DNA of 64,000 nucleotides from positions 19,392,108 through 19,456,107 of the forward strand of contig NC_088717.1 in assembly GCF_963576615.1 (NCBI RefSeq). The letters are read 5' to 3'. The DNA comes from Watersipora subatra (taxonomy: Eukaryota; Bryozoa; Gymnolaemata; Cheilostomatida; Watersiporidae). Positions 11,901-23,900 of this stretch are shown here, one piece after another. Positions within the stretch are counted from its first letter, which is position 1. Each line of letters starts with the position of its first letter. The position numbers and the translations under genes were made by a program. The notes beneath the pieces are model-generated. The model ran no database searches and had not been told where the DNA came from. It was given only the letters and a program-made list of their open reading frames with translations.

Positions 11901-14900
11901 AAGCTGTTAGCCACATGCTTCCAGAAGGGTCACTTTGCCCAAATGCGCTGAATGAACCGTCCTCTCTCTGATAGGTCAGTTCTCTCTGATAACCTGCAGT
12001 TGAATTTTATTTATCAGTATCCTCACATATTTTCAGTCAGGGACCAAGAGTTATTTTTAGAACAGACGCACAGCAAGTAAAGACGTGTGTGACATCTTAT
12101 ATACCTAATAGTGACAAGACAGTACAGCTATGAGTTGGCTCCTTGTTTTAAAAAGGCGCACAGAAAATGAAAATCTAGGTGTGACACCTTATATATCTAA
12201 TAGTGACGAAACAGTGCAGGTGGGTTATATCATGTCTTGTAATATATAGATAAATATTATTTCTCTAACACTCTTTATCTTGTGTTAGGATGAAATGCCT
12301 CTAACCAATGACTGTATAGTAATGATGTATGTAAACCAATAGCTGTTATAGCACAGAGACAATAGCCTAAGTTTCTAAACTCCTCTCACATAAACACTAC
12401 AGACCTTTCTCCATGAATCCCAAACTCTTAGCCTTAGTTTCAGCTGTGAGTTGATTGGTCTGCATGAGATACTCAGTAACAAAAATTGTGGGAGCAAAGT
12501 TGAGCATATTTTGTTCTCCACAGCCATAAGGCATCCTGATAAGCTTATCGAGTCCAGTCAAAGCGGGTCCCATGACATCCCCTACATCATACAGCAACTA
12601 TCTGGAATGAATAGCACTATTTTGTGTAGAGAATGCAACTCCTATTCAATTAAATTCAAGTTCTTTAATATAATGAACGCTTACCAATGAGAGAAAACTC
12701 TACCCGTACTGAATCGCTGACAACGTTAGAAGGTAAATCTATAGCCAGAGTTTCTGTGAAGAGAGAGCTGTTGCTCAGATTAATGAGTACAGCTTGGTTG
12801 TATTCCTTCTGCACTCCCTCAGCCTGCAGTTAGTCCAGACACAGGAATGACAATCATATGACCTATATGACATGAGAAGTTTATTGAGAGATATTACCCA
12901 TAACAGACCTCAACTAGCAGAACTCTCTGAACAGCGTCAGCAGCTCCAGGGGTGGTGGCGGTGACCTTGACCTTCATTGAACCAATTGTTACGGGTACTA
13001 TAGGGAAGGAGATGGTGGTGCCACGGTTAGCCACTGCCTACAATATACCAGAGCCAGAATGATCTCTCTAAGCCTGTATAAGTAGTTACAACAGCTACAA
13101 TTACTGAAGAAAAAGGAAGTAGGACTCGTTAACAGCAAAGTGTAGTAGAGTCTTACAGTCTAGAAGGTTTATCATGTTATGCCAGTCAAAGTAACAACAA
13201 AAAACTGCTTAGAATTTATAAATTAGGTTCTAAATGCTCTTCTAAACATGACTTCTACATGTCAAACTTTAGCACAATCTTGGGTTTGCATATCTTGGGT
13301 TTGCATTGTGGCTGAGTGAAAACGCATGCTAGAAAGTGACAAACGTCAGCTAGACGTTATTCCGGATTCATTCAGTGCAAACAGCTAAAGAGACTACAGT
13401 GAAACAATAATTGTGCCTGACCAAAACTGTGACAGCTTCCTGTCGCTTGACATTTCTTGTGGAACCGGAGACGTCAATTACAATAGACCTGTACTCATCA
13501 GACTCTGGAAGTGTGACTGTAACATTTGCATCCCTGTCCAGGTAGTTGAAAACTATGGCTTGAAGAACGAGCTGCTCACCTCTAACCACTGAATATGGTA
13601 GATTGAGAGAAACAAAGAAAGGTCTAAAGACTCTCATCTGAAACATAAATAGAAACCTTCCGCTTGTGCGTAGATAGCCCTAAAGAGAACAATGCTGCAT
13701 AATGTTAAATGGGGAATATGTACATACCTTAGCAGTTTCTGGAGAGACCCCGAGACCAGCTATATCGGATACAGCAAAGGCGCTTGCTACCCACGAAGTG
13801 ATAGTGTCAGGGACTGTAGTAGTTACCACCACCTGACCATTTCTAATAATAAATAAATGGTTGTTTAAAAAATCTTCAAAAATATATGCAACGATTGTTT
13901 TCATATCAATCAGATTAATAAATTATTAAGACATTAATATGATGATAAGGTGAAATATCCATTATAATGGCAGAAAAGAAAAAGTTGGAAAATAAGTACT
14001 AATACTGAGCTATTGTAGTATACTAGTGAGTACTAACACTGAGCTAATGTAGTATACTAGTAAGTACTAACAGTGAGCTATTGTACTATACTAGGAAGTA
14101 CTGACAGTGAGCTAGTGTACTATACCTGTATGTATTAACGGTGAGCTAGTATAGCATACTAGTAAGTACTAACAGTGAGCTAGTGTAGTATACTAGTAAG
14201 TACTAACACTGAGCTAGTGTGGTATACCAGTAAGTACTAACAGTAAGTCAGTGTACTATACTAGCAAGTACTAACAGTGAGCTATTGTACTATACTAGGA
14301 AGTACTGACTGTGAGCTAGTGTACTATACCTGTAAGTACTAACGGTGAGCTAGTATAGCATACTAGTAAGTACTAACAGTGAGCTAGTGTAGTATACTAA
14401 TAGGTACTAACACTGAGCTAGTGTAGTATACTAATAAGTACTAACACTGCGCTAGTGTGGTATACAAGTAAGTACTAACAGTAAGCCAGTGTACCATACT
14501 AGCGAGTACTAACAGTGAGCTATTGTACTATACTAGGAAGTACTGACAGTGAGCTAGTGTTCTATACCAGTAAGTACTAACGGTGAGCTAGTATAGTATA
14601 CTAGTGAGTACTTACAGAGAGTTAGTGTAGTATAATAGTAAGTACTAACAGTGAGTTATTGTAGTATAATAGTAAGTACTAACAGTGAGTTAGTGTGGTA
14701 TACTAGTAAGTACTAACAGTGAGTTGTTGTAGTATACTATTAAGTACTAAAATCAAGCTGCTGTAGACGACATCTCTCATCCATAACACTCAATACTTTC
14801 AATCTCACTCTAATATGCTCCGTACTTTTCTTCCCATTTCATCATGCACCCTTTTTCTATTTTCTTTTTCTTCCTTTAGGATGTTCCCACCTCTCCCTCT

Positions 14901-17900
14901 TTTTTTTATTCCAATCTACAGTAATTGCATTTTTTTCTCCATTCTTTCGTGCATCCTCCCATATCTCTTCTATGGTGCATCCTCTAGTTTTTATTTTTTT
15001 CATTTTTATTTATACCTCCCCTTGTCATTCTTTTTGCTCTCCTGTCCTTTTAATTTTTTAATTCCCAGTTTATTACTTACACAGATGTTACATTAGACCA
15101 AAGCCAGCTTTCAGGAAAAACTTTTCGGACAATTTCAGGATTTCCAGCACGGGGTGGAGCAGCCCCGGTGGGAGGAGCAGCATCGGTAGGAGGAGGATTG
15201 TTGGGTCTTATTGCGTCCATTGGAGCTATTGGAGGCCTAAGCCCATCAATCATCGCAGGTACCCTCCAATAGTCACGATAATCATAATCTGGTGCTAAAA
15301 TCGAAAATATTAAAACCTCAAATTATAAACCGCTCAAGCAAATACTCAACAGATTATCCCCACTCTGGGCAGCAAAATACAAATGTATTTGCATAACTTG
15401 GCACCTTCTCAACAGCCAGAGATCTGTTTGTCTTACTCAACTGTGCTTATGCGTCTTGTTACTAACACTAAGTGTACTGCTGCTGTATCATGTTTATATC
15501 AATAAAAACCAGCATTACCGAACTCCTCAAATGTTTCGACTTCTGTAAGCCGAATTAGTAGCAATACAAACATATTATAGACCTTGGTCTAAACATCTTG
15601 TAAACAGACATTACAATTGGACCTACTAGTGAAATCAGTTTTAGTGACTAAAAACACAGAGCTTGACTGATACAGGTAGCTACATCTATATATATAACTT
15701 TCAATGTTTGTATTTTATTCGGTGGAATTTTTTGTGTTGGTTCGACCATCAAAGAAAGGTTTAGATCTCAGAACCTCCAGTTCTGGAGGCGGCAAGCTCA
15801 CCCATTTGGCTAGGCGTTCAGCTGATGGTGGCGACCAATAATAGTGAAAATATTCATCACATCAGTTAAAATACTCACACTTAAAGCGCTTGGGGTTATT
15901 AAAGTTGAATCTAAAAACCTTTTTTTGTAGATTTCATCAGAAAGTATCAGTATTTTTCTATCATTTATTATTGTTTTTTGTTGTTTGAAATGATCTGAAT
16001 GCCAGGATGTTTCAAAAATAAAATTGATGAAATCTGATCAGGTTTAAAACGCTCGCAAGAAAACTACGTGCAAAATGACATCACTAGTTGTTATCATCGA
16101 TAGTTAAAATCAGCTATTGGGTTCAAGTTGAAGCGCTTACGCGTCTCTGTTCTGCCAGTCTCTTTGCAATTATAGACGTTATAATCATACTCTCGATTGA
16201 TCTGAGCATTTTAATCGTGATCAAGTTTTGTAAAGTTGAATCTTGAAACATCCTGGCCATCAGATCACCTCAAACATCAAAAACAATTGCCAGATGATAA
16301 AAACTATCGATACTTTCTGATAAAATCTTTGTGTAAGTTCATCTTTACCTAGTTATGCGCAACGTAAAAATTATTAAGCCGGTTTCAAACATGGCTATAT
16401 TTTAGTAAAGATTTAACCTACTAGCTTACGAGATAAGTTACTCAAATGCATCGTATAATTATTTTATTATCCTTACAATGCTGGGCATTTGGCTAGTTTG
16501 TTATTAAAGAAAATTACTATTTTTCTTTGATGTCATGCACAGTGCGCAAGAATCTGGAGTGGTAGCTAGCAACATTTAGCTAGTTGGTGGCTGTTTAGCA
16601 AAGCCCAACTAGTTTTCACCATCAGTCAGTAGAATTGCTCCGGTAGATTATATGAAGGTATTTTAAGTTTTTTGTTTTGAAGCAAAATTTATAACGAGCT
16701 TTAACTAGTTATTCCAAAAATTACAAACCTTGGTCCGAATGTAACAAGAATGTTCCGATGAAAAAAAATTCTCGTTAAATTCTGGCCATCGTCAAGATAC
16801 CGCCAGCTGAATGTATATTTAAGAAAATTACAAGAAATTAAGTAAAACAGTCAATTTCATTTGCAGAAGATGGAATTCCGTTCAGGTTACTGACAACTAC
16901 TTGCCAAACTTATGCAGCCAACAAGCAGTCCTGGCACTTGACAACTGTGTTTACTATCCACAAGTTCTGTTAAACCGATTTTCTAAAAGATCTAGCCTAA
17001 TACCAATCACTTTTGATGGCCATGACTATTTACGTGGCACCAAATTGTGTCTACCGAGGCCTCGGCGATTACGTCACTTTGTGTTAGCTGTTTTCGAGAT
17101 ATGCAATTGCTTCAACATCTCTGGCCAGAGGCATTCCTTCACTCACCACGAAATGTGGGTTTCGTCTGTATATCCAGTGATTTCAATCCGCTGTAAGCCT
17201 CAATGACAGGAAACAGATTAGCTTCCTCAAGTTGTGCCATTACTAGTGCTTTTGCATCAGCTCAAACCTTTGGACTGTTTCAGAAAACTGGCCTTGACAA
17301 CCACAATTCATAAACACTAAAAGAATAGTTTTTTTTGGTTTTTTGTTTGATACCTGAGGTGTCTTTCAACTAAGGAGGAATTATTTCAAATTTTATAGCA
17401 ATCAAAGAATTGTTTATTATTTTCGGTGTATGTACCATTATTTTGCCCAGGTATATCCAAAATATCTGTAAATTGTGCACAAAGTACGGTTTTCGTGTCT
17501 CCTAAAAGTTGATGGAATCGATGCAAGCTCCAAGGATGTCTTGCTAATCATAGATTGTATGGAAACAACTGCCTTCTGGTTTCTGTCGGTATCCAGTAAT
17601 AGCCAACAGTAGCAGCCATTGTTCTGAAAGTCTGACTCTGGTCCAGTGTGTTTTAACTATCATAGAGTATGGTGAACATGAACAGTACCCCTTTATTATA
17701 CACAGAATTTTCACTGTAGCGCCCATGCTTTTCTTCTAGAGCTTTCCTTCGTCTCTCACTCATCTTACTGCTCTACCACAACAGATACCATTTTAGTTTT
17801 GTTTAGTTTTTTTCATTTCTTATTATATTCCCTCCCTTTCTTTTTTTCTTTTACCTCTGTCCCTTAACATAATCTTTCCTTTCACCTCTGTCCCTTAACA

Positions 17901-20900
17901 TAATCTTTTCTTTCACCTCTGCCCCTTAACATAATCTTTCCTTTCACCTCTGTCCCTTAACATAATCTTTCCTTTCACCTCTGTCCCTTAACATAATCTT
18001 TTCTTTCACCTCTGCCCCTTAACATAATCTTTTCTTTAACCTCTGTCCCTTAACATAATCTTTCCTTTCACCTCTGTCCCTTAACATAATCTTTTCTTTC
18101 ACCTCTGCCCCTTAACATAATCTTTCCTTTCACCTCTGTCCCTTAACATAATCTTTTCTTTCACCTCTGCCCCTTAACATAATCTTTCCTTTCACCTCTG
18201 TCCCTTAACATAATCTTTCCTTTCACCTCTGCCCCTTAACATAATCTTTCCTTTCACCTCTGTCCCTTAACATAATCTTTCCTTTCACCTCTGTCCCTTA
18301 ACATAATCTTTCCTTTAACCTCTGTCCCTTAACATAATCTTTCCTTTCACCTCTGTCCCTTAACATAATCTTTCCTTTCACCTCTGTCCCTTAACATAAT
18401 CTTTCCTTTCACCTCTGTCCCTTAACATAATCTTTCCTTTCACCTCTGCCCCTTAACATAATCTTTCCTTTCACCTCTGTCCCTTAACATAATCTTTTCT
18501 TTCACCTCTGCCCCTTAACATAATCTTTCCTTTCACGTATGTCCCTTAACATAATCTTTCCTTTAACCTCTGTCCCTTAACATAATCTTATTATTCCTCC
18601 TCACTCCGCCACTCTATCTCATCCAATAAACTACCTCCTCTCCCAGGTTCCTCTAATACACTCCCTCTTTTCTCTCTCTCTCTCTCTCTCCATCTTTTCT
18701 TTTTTGTCCTTCTTTATTTTCTCCAAACTATCTTCCCTTCACTATAATATCTCTTACATACATGTTTAATCCAGTTTATACTTGCCTTCTCAATCTTATT
18801 TCCTTTAATCAGAAAGCTTATATAAATGATTGAGTTAAATTAATGCTGCTTATTTGAATTAATACAATTTTTCAACTCACACAGATGTCACATTAGACCA
18901 AAGCCAGCTCTCTGGAAACACCTTGCGAACAGATACACTTTCAGAATTTGTTGTTTTTGAAGGGGCAGCTCCAGTTGGAGGAGGACGTTGTTTCTCAATT
19001 ATCTTAGGAGCCAGAGCACTCTTTGCAAATGCCTCGTTAGCGAATCCATTTAAGTGAACTAATGGGCGTATTCGCCATATATCTCCAAATCCACCAGTTG
19101 GTTCTGAAATTTTGAGAAGTTCACAACTCAACTCTAACAGGTGTATTTTGTATAGTCATCCAATACAACGTCAGACTGTAACCACGTGTTTAGAAAAATT
19201 AAAAATGATTTGAGACAAATAAATGCGAAAAATTGGAATAAAAATAAAAAAAAATTTGAGAAGACAACTCTGCAGATTTATTTAGTACAGTTGTCTAATG
19301 CAACGCCAGACTGCAACCAAGTGTCTAAAAGCATGATATTGCTCTTGCTTTTTCCCCTGCACCCAATGATCAAGGTGTGTGAATCACCGGCTATACGTGT
19401 GAAAGTTGAGAATACTGTCAATACACAAAATTTGCGAGTTTTTCGGTAGTGCATGAGCAATGTAAAACCTGGTTTATAACTTGATTAGACAGTTTTGTTA
19501 ACCAGTCCTAAAAAATACTTTCCTCATGAGCTACTGTGTTACCTATATTTTTTGCCTCATGTTACATCTCTAGATTATTTACGTCCAAACTAATGTACAT
19601 GAAGCTTTTGCAGACCAGTGGTTTTGCAACCAGCTGTCAAATCACATTAAACCAAGCATTCGATTTATCCAATCACATTAGATCAAGCATTAGACTTATC
19701 CAATCAGATTAGACCAAGCGTTAGACATCCAATCACATTAGACCAAGCATTAGACTTATCTAAACGGATTAAACCAAGCATTATACCTATCCAATCATAT
19801 TAGACCAAGCGTTAGACTTATCCAATCACATTAGACCAAGCATTAGACTTATCCAAATGGATTAGACCAAGCATTATACCTATCTAATCACATTAGACCA
19901 AGCATTACATTTATCTTTACCCAATGGACAATGCATTACATTCAATTTAACCATATAAGAAAGGGTGAATTGCAATATATGGCTAAATCAAATGTTACTA
20001 AATTAGTATAACAACATATGACCTTGACAGAAATACAACACAAAGTATGAGTGGTAGTTCAAGATCCTATAAGCAAAATCTCTCTTCACTACTCCTATTT
20101 GTCAAGATAGTATGTTCTAAAAGTAAGTGTATACAAAAAGGGTATGGCATGTTACAGACTTTCCCGCATGTCAAGCACAACTAACTACACAGCTATGTGC
20201 TATAGCAGAAAAATCAATCAAAAACCAAGAGTAGTTACTATTGGTTTTTGATTTTCAGCTCCTTTTACTTTCTCGCTCTTTTTCACTACTTTCTCATTTT
20301 ACTTCTTAACGTACTTGATTACACATTGCATTAAACCACATGGCTTCCATAAAATTCTATGAAAACCTAAATACAAAAAACTAAATTAAATTTTAAAAAG
20401 AATGAATGAATAAAGCAGTAATATTAAATAAAAATTTTATTGTTACTTTATGGTAGACAGAAAACTGAAAGCGCTGAGCAATGCGGAGGTTCAGAGATGC
20501 AGGTAGCAACACAGATATGCAGTGTAACTGGCTTAGATGTAAACTAGGTAATTCTTATATAGTTTAGCTTAATTCTTATATAGTTTAGCTTATATTTGAA
20601 AATATTTTTATACTTTTTCAAAAATTTATTTTTATTTTCACAAGCTTCTTCACTTTCATTTACAAGATTACAGTGTTTTAACAAACTCTGAAAGTGATAC
20701 GTTGAAAATGTAAATGTTGAGGTGATCGGAAGTTGAGGTTTGACTTCAGATAGTAACTAGCAGTAAGTTTTAAAATAAAAATACAGTGAAACATGGATAA
20801 CTCGCCCTCGGATATAGCGAACACATGGTTAACTCGACTGGATTTGCTTGGTCCGTTCCCACGCAATGATAAATGGCTCTATGTAACTCGAACTCAACAC

Positions 20901-23900
20901 TGTTAATTCGAACTGTTTTTTGCCCAACGGCTACCGAAACAGTTGCTATCGCTTTAGAAAATCACTTTATTTCAAGCCATAGAGGTAAACTCAACTTTTC
21001 GTAATTCATAAGCACCGTTACTACCTCCATCGGCAAAATATTTTTGTCAACGACTGTTCTAAAGGTTTGGTGAAATTTGATTTATACGTACTACTATACG
21101 ATGAATAGCACGGGCTAGCCGGGTCACAGGCGCAAGGATTTTCGCCACGCACATACAAAACAAAAACAGCATGTTGTTTTTGTTTTGTATTTGCGTGGCG
21201 AAAATCCTTGAGTGCGTGACCCGGCTAGCCCGTGATGAATAGTTTTCCGACGTGGATTCCGAGTTGAATCAACGTCGGAATGTTGAATGTTTAAAACGTC
21301 TTAAAAATTGTAATTAAACGTATACATGTACGTTGTCTTAGCTAAAAAAAACTATTCATCGTTTGACCTAAACACAGAATACGTGTGTACATTCAATAAG
21401 TATCCATTCAAAAAACGTTAGTGATATACAATGTACCGTTAAACTTCGTAAAACTTTTAATTGAACTGCCTCGGAGTGTTGCTCTTAATGAATGCCAGGT
21501 AAAGTAAGGTAATCTTTGGATAAACTTCAAGAAAAATCGGCAAAATTGATCGTGGGTAAAACGCTCAAAAGAAAAAGATGTCTTTTCTTTTGAGCATTTC
21601 AGCAACGATCAAGTTTTGCCAATGTCAATCTAAAAAATGTCCTGGCAATAACATCACCTCAAACAACAAACCAATCTCAAGTGATAGAAAAATCTCTATA
21701 CTTTTTGATAAAAAACGTTTTAAACTTTACATTAGAAGCATTTAATTTGAAACAAGCCATTTGTACTTTTGATTTATATTATAGTTTGTATATGTTCATG
21801 TATCTACTAATAAATAAGTAAATACATGGACTTGTGACAGTGCTCTGATAACTTGAACACTCTGATAATTCGAACACTTTTGCTCGGTCCCTTGAAGTTT
21901 GAGTTATCCGAGTTTCACTGTAGTTTTACAAACCTGGCAGAAAGCATGGAACATATGCTTGTGAAATTTGGATGAAATTGGAACAAAAATGTGGAAACGC
22001 ATCGCGTTTACGCAGACTAACAGACAGTCAAGGACAAAATAGGATTTATTACAATGGATGATGTTGAGATGTACTGTAGAGAAAGCATCACACACATCAA
22101 TAGACATCAGAGTGAAGAAAGAAGACATAGTACATATGTTTTATTTGCAAAATAAAAACTTTATGCTCAGTGGAATCAGTCTATTGAATAGGTCTTACAG
22201 CTTACCTGCTTCATACACCTTTGCAGAAGTCAAAGCTAAAAGCCCCGAATTGTCCAGCAATTTCTTTGTATCCTCTCCACTTGTGACATATGGATACCAG
22301 AAAAAGCCCACAGGTTTGGATACAGTGTCATAAGATTGCAACTGCGACACAACCTACATTAAGAGTAGAGACTATGTACAAGTCCTATAAAAATTGATTT
22401 AATGGATTCATTTTGTCAACAGCTCTAAAACAGCTCTGTAACATGACATGATAAGTGCTAAATCACATTTCACATGTGTTACAACATATATACTACATGA
22501 AAACTGTACGTGTAGTACATTCAAATCATAATATATTAAGTTAATCCACTTTGATATATTTTTTTCTTATTCAAACCGTCACATATTAGAGCAAATGTTA
22601 TTATAAGAACATATAATACTGTAAAACCCCTAACTGAACGCCATCTCTATTTGACTGTCACTATTAAAAAAGGGTTGGAAAATCGAGCGCCATGGCGGTT
22701 AATTAGAGGTTTTACGATATGTTTGATTCAAGCCTAGGAAGGAAAAGAACATTTTTAGTGTAGCAGTATATATAGACAAGCATGTTTCTGTTGAATATCT
22801 ATGAACAAGCAGTATATATAGACAAGCATGTTTCTGTTGAATATCTATGAACAAGCAGTATATATAGACAACCATGTTTCTGTTGAATATCTATGAACAA
22901 GCAGTATATATAGACAAGCATGTTTCTGTTGAATATCTATGAACAAGCATGAAGCTATGTTAGTGGTTTTAAGCAATCAAAACGTGACACTGGTAAAACT
23001 ATCCAGTGAAAATTAGTACTAGATGATGTCTGTAATATGCTGCTTGGTCGCAGCTTGACTGTAGCTTGATACACCTACAGTATACTACCTAACACTTTCC
23101 AATATACTGACACAGTAGACAGGCCTACCGTCAGTCTGCTGTGGGTGAAATACAATGGGCCTAACGGAGCAACATACTTTTATTTTCCTCAATTTGTATG
23201 AAAAACTCTTTCACTCTTTTGGTAAGGTCCCCATATCATTAGTTTGCTTGTTTCTAAGAGTACCATATCTGTAGTTTATCCGTTGCTAAGGGCACCATGA
23301 CCTGAGTTTGGCTGTTGCTAAGGTCACTATGACCGTTGTTTAGCTGTTGCTAAGATCATCATATCCTTTATTTAGCCGCTTCTAAGAACACCATGACTTT
23401 CGTTTAGCCATTGCTAAAACTGCTACATCATTAATTCAGCTTTGCTGGTCCTGATGAAGTCACGGAGATGTTAGCATTGCTGTCGCTAAAATCACCTTAT
23501 GTTTATCTTGGCTTTTGACAATAGAACTGTATTTAGTTTTATTGCTGCCAATGTAGTCTGTTACCTCTATTTTATTATATACTAAGTGTCCATACAGCGA
23601 CAGCTTAGAGACGCACCCAGTATGGCACTGCAATGCCATCATGGAAGCAGCCTGTCATTGTCATTCTGTAATGATTCAGCGCCGCTGTTTGGAATCGAAA
23701 TCACCGCACGATGTGCCATCTTTGTGCCATGGAAACGGCCTTAGCGACCAACGGCGTTGCGCTTGCGTGGACAAATAGGTCTTGTTTGCCTGTTGGTTCA
23801 AATGCAAACATACATCTTGACATAAGGCATCACACAACCATCACTCCACTATAGCGCCTGTGGAAACAGGAGCAGCTTGTCAGCCCGGTGTAGAGTTTTA

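Larger units (their letters stand above)
20784..21920. mobile_element. Tigger/pogo-like DNA transposon remnant, 1137 bp
   Basis: Terminal inverted repeats begin CAGTGAAAC and read GGATAACTC inward on both ends; flanked by TA at 20782-20783 and 21921-21922. The paralogous site in gene C has one TA at 63656-63657 and no insertion, so the boundaries are exact. No transposase reading frame is seen; the interior contains two further elements (21109-21234 and 21493-21716). Confidence 0.9.

Noticed and set aside
13991-14752. CRISPR-like array
   Set aside because: Units are contiguous degenerate repeats without unique spacers, in a eukaryotic intron; the same applies to all other arrays in the window.
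14815-15096. 93-codon plus-strand Phe/Leu/Ser-rich frame
   Set aside because: Pyrimidine-rich intron DNA antisense to exon 17b; not conserved in gene C.
16901-17206. 101-codon plus-strand frame ([14 protein letters not shown])
   Set aside because: In gene C it is frameshifted near 60060; no family recognised and no plus-strand gene context.
17440-17720. Third bait exon candidate with acceptor TTTCAG before EQWLLL
   Set aside because: In the required frame it meets a stop and lacks the [11 protein letters not shown] end and a matching donor.
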